Source: an uncultured Bacteroidota bacterium (GTDB lineage: Bacteria > Bacteroidota > Bacteroidia > Bacteroidales > P3). From it: DNA of 7,402 bases. A program made the position numbers and the translations under genes. This document shows, in pieces, positions 6,004 to 7,402 of the stretch (within the stretch, counting starts at the first letter, position 1; the number at the start of each line of letters is the position of its first letter). The DNA is taken from NCBI GenBank assembly GCA_902766265.1, contig CACXCY010000025.1, positions 1-7,402 on the forward strand, given 5' to 3'. The notes under the pieces were generated by a model. That model had not been told where the DNA came from and ran no database searches. It saw nothing but the letters and a program-made list of their open reading frames with translations.

Positions 6004-7041
6004 TTATTTGGCGTATAACTTCTGCCAGTTTTTGTATTCACGGTTCTTCCAGTCGCCGTTGTGGTAGACGTAGGAGGCGATGAGCGGGATGACCGTCGTT
6101 CCTTCGGCATACACCATCTGTTGCAGTTGTTCACTCACCTTGCCCCATGAGCCGGCTTCAAGCAGCGTGCTGCTGGAGCATGCGCCGTCGCGCACGTCGG
6201 CCACGGTAATCTGGATGGCGTATTTGTGCATGGGCACCTCGTGGCCGAGAATCTCGGCACATACCACGGTGTCCTGGGCAAAGTTCTTGGGCGTGCCGCC
6301 GCCGACCATGAAAAGACCTGTCTCGGGGGCCTGCATCTTAATCTTGGTCAACTCGATGAAATCGCACACCGAGTCGATGCTCAGATAGGGCTTGCCCTCC
6401 TGGGCACGCACCCACTGGTGTTTGCCTATGCCAAAGCCGGCACTACTGTCGCTGAATGCGGGGCAGAAGATAGGCACACCGCATTCGTAGCAGGTCTGTA
6501 TCAAGCTCTCTTTCTTCACGGCGCGACCGTTGTGCAGCCACTTTCCAAGTTCATAGATAAACTCGCGAGAGCTGTAGGGACGGGCTTCCAGCATATTGGC
6601 CAACTCGAAGGTTGCGTTGTCACATGCCTGCAGTTCCTCCTCGTCGATAAAGGTGTCGTATATGCGGTCGATGTAAAGCTCACGGAGGGTGGTGTCGGGA
6701 ATCACATTCTCCTTGGTGCCGATATAGTGTTTGAAACCGAGTGCCTCAAAGAGGTCCATGTCGATGATGGAAGCGCCGGTGGAGACCACCACGTCGACCA
6801 TCTTGTTCTTCACCATGTCCACATACACCTGCATGCACCCTGCTGCCGAGGTGGAGCCGGCGATGGTAAGGATGTTGGTGCATTCTTTCTCGGCGCACAT
6901 CATCATCAGGATGTCGGCAGCACGTGCCGTGTCGCGCGAGGTGAAAGACATGTGACGCATAGCGTCGATAAGTTGGGTGGAGTCGTAGCTCTTAATGTCG
7001 ATGTGTTGGACGGTTTCTTTCAGAAGGTCTTTCTTTTCCAT
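6004..7041 (-). CDS. Deoxyhypusine synthase-like (DHS family) protein
   Basis: A 345-residue DHS-family protein. DHS moves the aminobutyl group of spermidine onto a lysine of eIF5A, using NAD; bacteria lack canonical eIF5A hypusination, and their DHS-like proteins are thought to act on small polyamine-type substrates. Rossmann-type and NAD-contact segments include 'ILTIAGSTSAAG' (57-68), 'VDVVVSTGASIIDMDL' (82-97) and 'GLFMVGGGTPKNF' (242-254). The motif 'EAGSWGK' (295-301) keeps Glu295, Trp299 and Lys301, which line up with Glu323, Trp327 and catalytic Lys329 of human DHS. The human 'GGGVVKHH' motif is here 'GGGTPKNF', so the active-site histidine is absent, and the segment around 'RDGACSSS' (284-291) differs from the 'DGSDSGA' loop. 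I therefore infer an altered substrate. The alignment is from memory. The ATG at 7041 begins 'MEKKDLLKETV'; a TAnnTTTG element lies 61 bases upstream. It is followed by the cysteine desulfidase gene. Confidence 0.9.
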   Translation of the reverse strand: MEKKDLLKETVQHIDIKSYDSTQLIDAMRHMSFTSRDTARAADILMMMCAEKECTNILTIAGSTSAAGCMQVYVDMVKNKMVDVVVSTGASIIDMDLFEALGFKHYIGTKENVIPDTTLRELYIDRIYDTFIDEEELQACDNATFELANMLEARPYSSREFIYELGKWLHNGRAVKKESLIQTCYECGVPIFCPAFSDSSAGFGIGKHQWVRAQEGKPYLSIDSVCDFIELTKIKMQAPETGLFMVGGGTPKNFAQDTVVCAEILGHEVPMHKYAIQITVADVRDGACSSSTLLEAGSWGKVSEQLQQMVYAEGTTVIPLIASYVYHNGDWKNREYKNWQKLYAK

Positions 7042-7102
7042 ATTAGTATATTTTATTATATATCATTACAATAATGACAACCAACGGTGTCATCGTGAAT
7101 TG

Positions 7103-7110
7103 CAAAGATA
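7103..7110 (-). promoter_or_regulatory. Putative -7 promoter element for the DHS-like/desulfidase unit
   Basis: On the minus strand the octamer reads TATCTTTG, an exact TAnnTTTG match, 61 bases upstream of the DHS-like ATG. The predicted leader of about 55 nt is AT-rich near the start codon. A TTTTG lies upstream but about 33 bases away, farther than the usual -33 spacing. Confidence 0.5.
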
Positions 7111-7211
7111 GCAATATTTTTATAATAATGCACCTCCCGACGCCAAAACTTTATCAACGTTCCCTGCAATTCGACGCAACGGTCGTGGTGAACGCATTTT
7201 ATGCCACGGGT

Positions 7212-7228
7212 GCAGATAATACATCTGC
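7212..7228. repeat. Short inverted repeat in the intergenic region
   Basis: GCAGAT and ATCTGC form a perfect 6-bp stem with a 5-base loop (AATAC). It lies about 95 bases past the stop of the minus-strand gene at the window edge. There is no T-run on either side, so an intrinsic terminator is not supported, and chance occurrence is quite possible. Confidence 0.25.
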
Positions 7229-7321
7229 CGCACGAACATCGCACCACGCGTGGGCATATGTGCGACCAACTGGCAAACAAGCTGACAATCAACAAAAGCC
7301 GCTGCCGAACTTCCGTCTTGG

Positions 7322-7402
7322 TTAGAACGGCGTATCAGGATTGTTGTCATCAATAGCCGGCGGGAAGGTATTGTCGCCATTGCCACCCGACGAAAGACCT
7401 TC
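7322..7402 (-). CDS. C-terminal end of a gene cut by the window edge; possible single-stranded DNA-binding protein (SSB) tail
   Basis: The minus strand is open from the window edge to a TAA at 7322-7324 and encodes 26 residues. They are Gly/Asn/Pro-rich ('LSSGGNGDNTFPP', then 'AIDDNNPDTPF'). An unstructured linker followed by an acidic tip with terminal Pro-Phe is the hallmark of bacterial SSB, where the last residues recruit repair and replication proteins; the usual tip is DDDIPF or DDLPF. Here the tip is less acidic than usual and the OB-fold domain lies outside the window, so SSB is a guess from the tail alone. Another protein with an acidic disordered end is possible. The gene would be transcribed toward the DHS-like gene, about 280 bases away. 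Confidence 0.45.
   Translation of the reverse strand, partial: EGLSSGGNGDNTFPPAIDDNNPDTPF

Larger units (their letters stand above)
7042..7321. other. Intergenic region upstream of the DHS-like gene
   Basis: A 280-base stretch with no convincing gene. The part nearest the DHS-like gene (7042-7130) is AT-rich and holds the TAnnTTTG element. The part from about 7135 to 7321 is closer to coding composition, but short open frames on both strands overlap one another, resemble no family I know and run into the promoter or the neighbouring gene. It contains a small inverted repeat at 7212-7228 and the palindrome CCACGCGTGG at 7244-7253. It may be 3' UTR of the upstream gene or decayed sequence. Confidence 0.5.

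Noticed and set aside
4595..6067. Plus-strand open frame of 490 codons antisense to the desulfidase gene
   Set aside because: It is rich in His, Gln and Val from reverse reading of a biased gene, shows no family motif and spans the ends of two conserved minus-strand genes. The minus-strand desulfidase explains the region.
6226..7074. Plus-strand open frame of 282 codons antisense to the DHS-like gene
   Set aside because: Low-complexity His/Val/Gly composition, no recognisable domain, and full overlap with a protein that keeps DHS catalytic motifs.
7244..7253. Palindrome CCACGCGTGG as a possible operator or parS
   Set aside because: The core is ACGCGT rather than CACGTG, the symmetry stops at 10 bp, and it lies over 130 bases upstream of the putative promoter.
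7056..7386. Overlapping minus-strand frames of 79 and 88 codons in the spacer before the DHS-like gene
   Set aside because: They overlap each other, the promoter element and the SSB-like tail in other frames, and their Cys/Arg-rich translations match nothing known to me.

Overview
The window looks like chromosomal DNA from a member of the Bacteroidota, most likely the order Bacteroidales and possibly a Prevotella-like lineage. The support is a DUF3276 PUR-type protein and a DUF5683 protein flanking parA/parB, a BspA-like leucine-rich-repeat secreted protein that appears to end in a type IX secretion (T9SS) type B-like domain, three matches to the Bacteroidota -7 promoter element TAnnTTTG, and no clear Shine-Dalgarno sequences. 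I see no rRNA, tRNA, CRISPR array, transposase or prophage gene.

Layout, left to right. (1) 157-1722, plus strand: a secreted multidomain protein with a signal peptide, BspA-type LRRs, a Pro-rich linker, a CARDB-like module, an SGTY/GC(D/E) repeat and a divergent T9SS C-terminal domain. It is the only plus-strand gene and converges on the next block. (2) 1778-4566, minus strand: a probable four-gene unit transcribed in the order DUF3276 (PUR-like nucleic-acid-binding protein), parA, parB, DUF5683 envelope protein. A promoter-like element lies just upstream of DUF3276 and a short hairpin lies in the parA leader. (3) 4670-7041, minus strand: a two-gene unit, a deoxyhypusine synthase-like protein followed after 44 bp by a CyuA/UPF0597-family L-cysteine desulfidase, with a TAnnTTTG element upstream. 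(4) 7042-7321: an intergenic stretch. (5) 7322-7402, minus strand: the last 26 codons of a gene cut by the window edge, whose product ends in an acidic tail with terminal Pro-Phe, as single-stranded DNA-binding proteins do.

Function as a whole. ParA and ParB should segregate the chromosome origin region. DUF5683 often accompanies them in Bacteroidota, but its role is not established. The DHS-like protein and the cysteine desulfidase form a small metabolic unit. The DHS-like protein keeps the catalytic Trp-Gly-Lys motif but has Asn-Phe where eukaryotic DHS has His-His, so its substrate is probably not an eIF5A lysine. The surface protein is the accessory, fast-evolving part of the window. Most of the content is ordinary core genome. 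The points most worth a second look are the substrate of the DHS-like enzyme and its link to cysteine desulfuration, the divergent secretion domain, and the PUR-like gene placed directly ahead of parAB.
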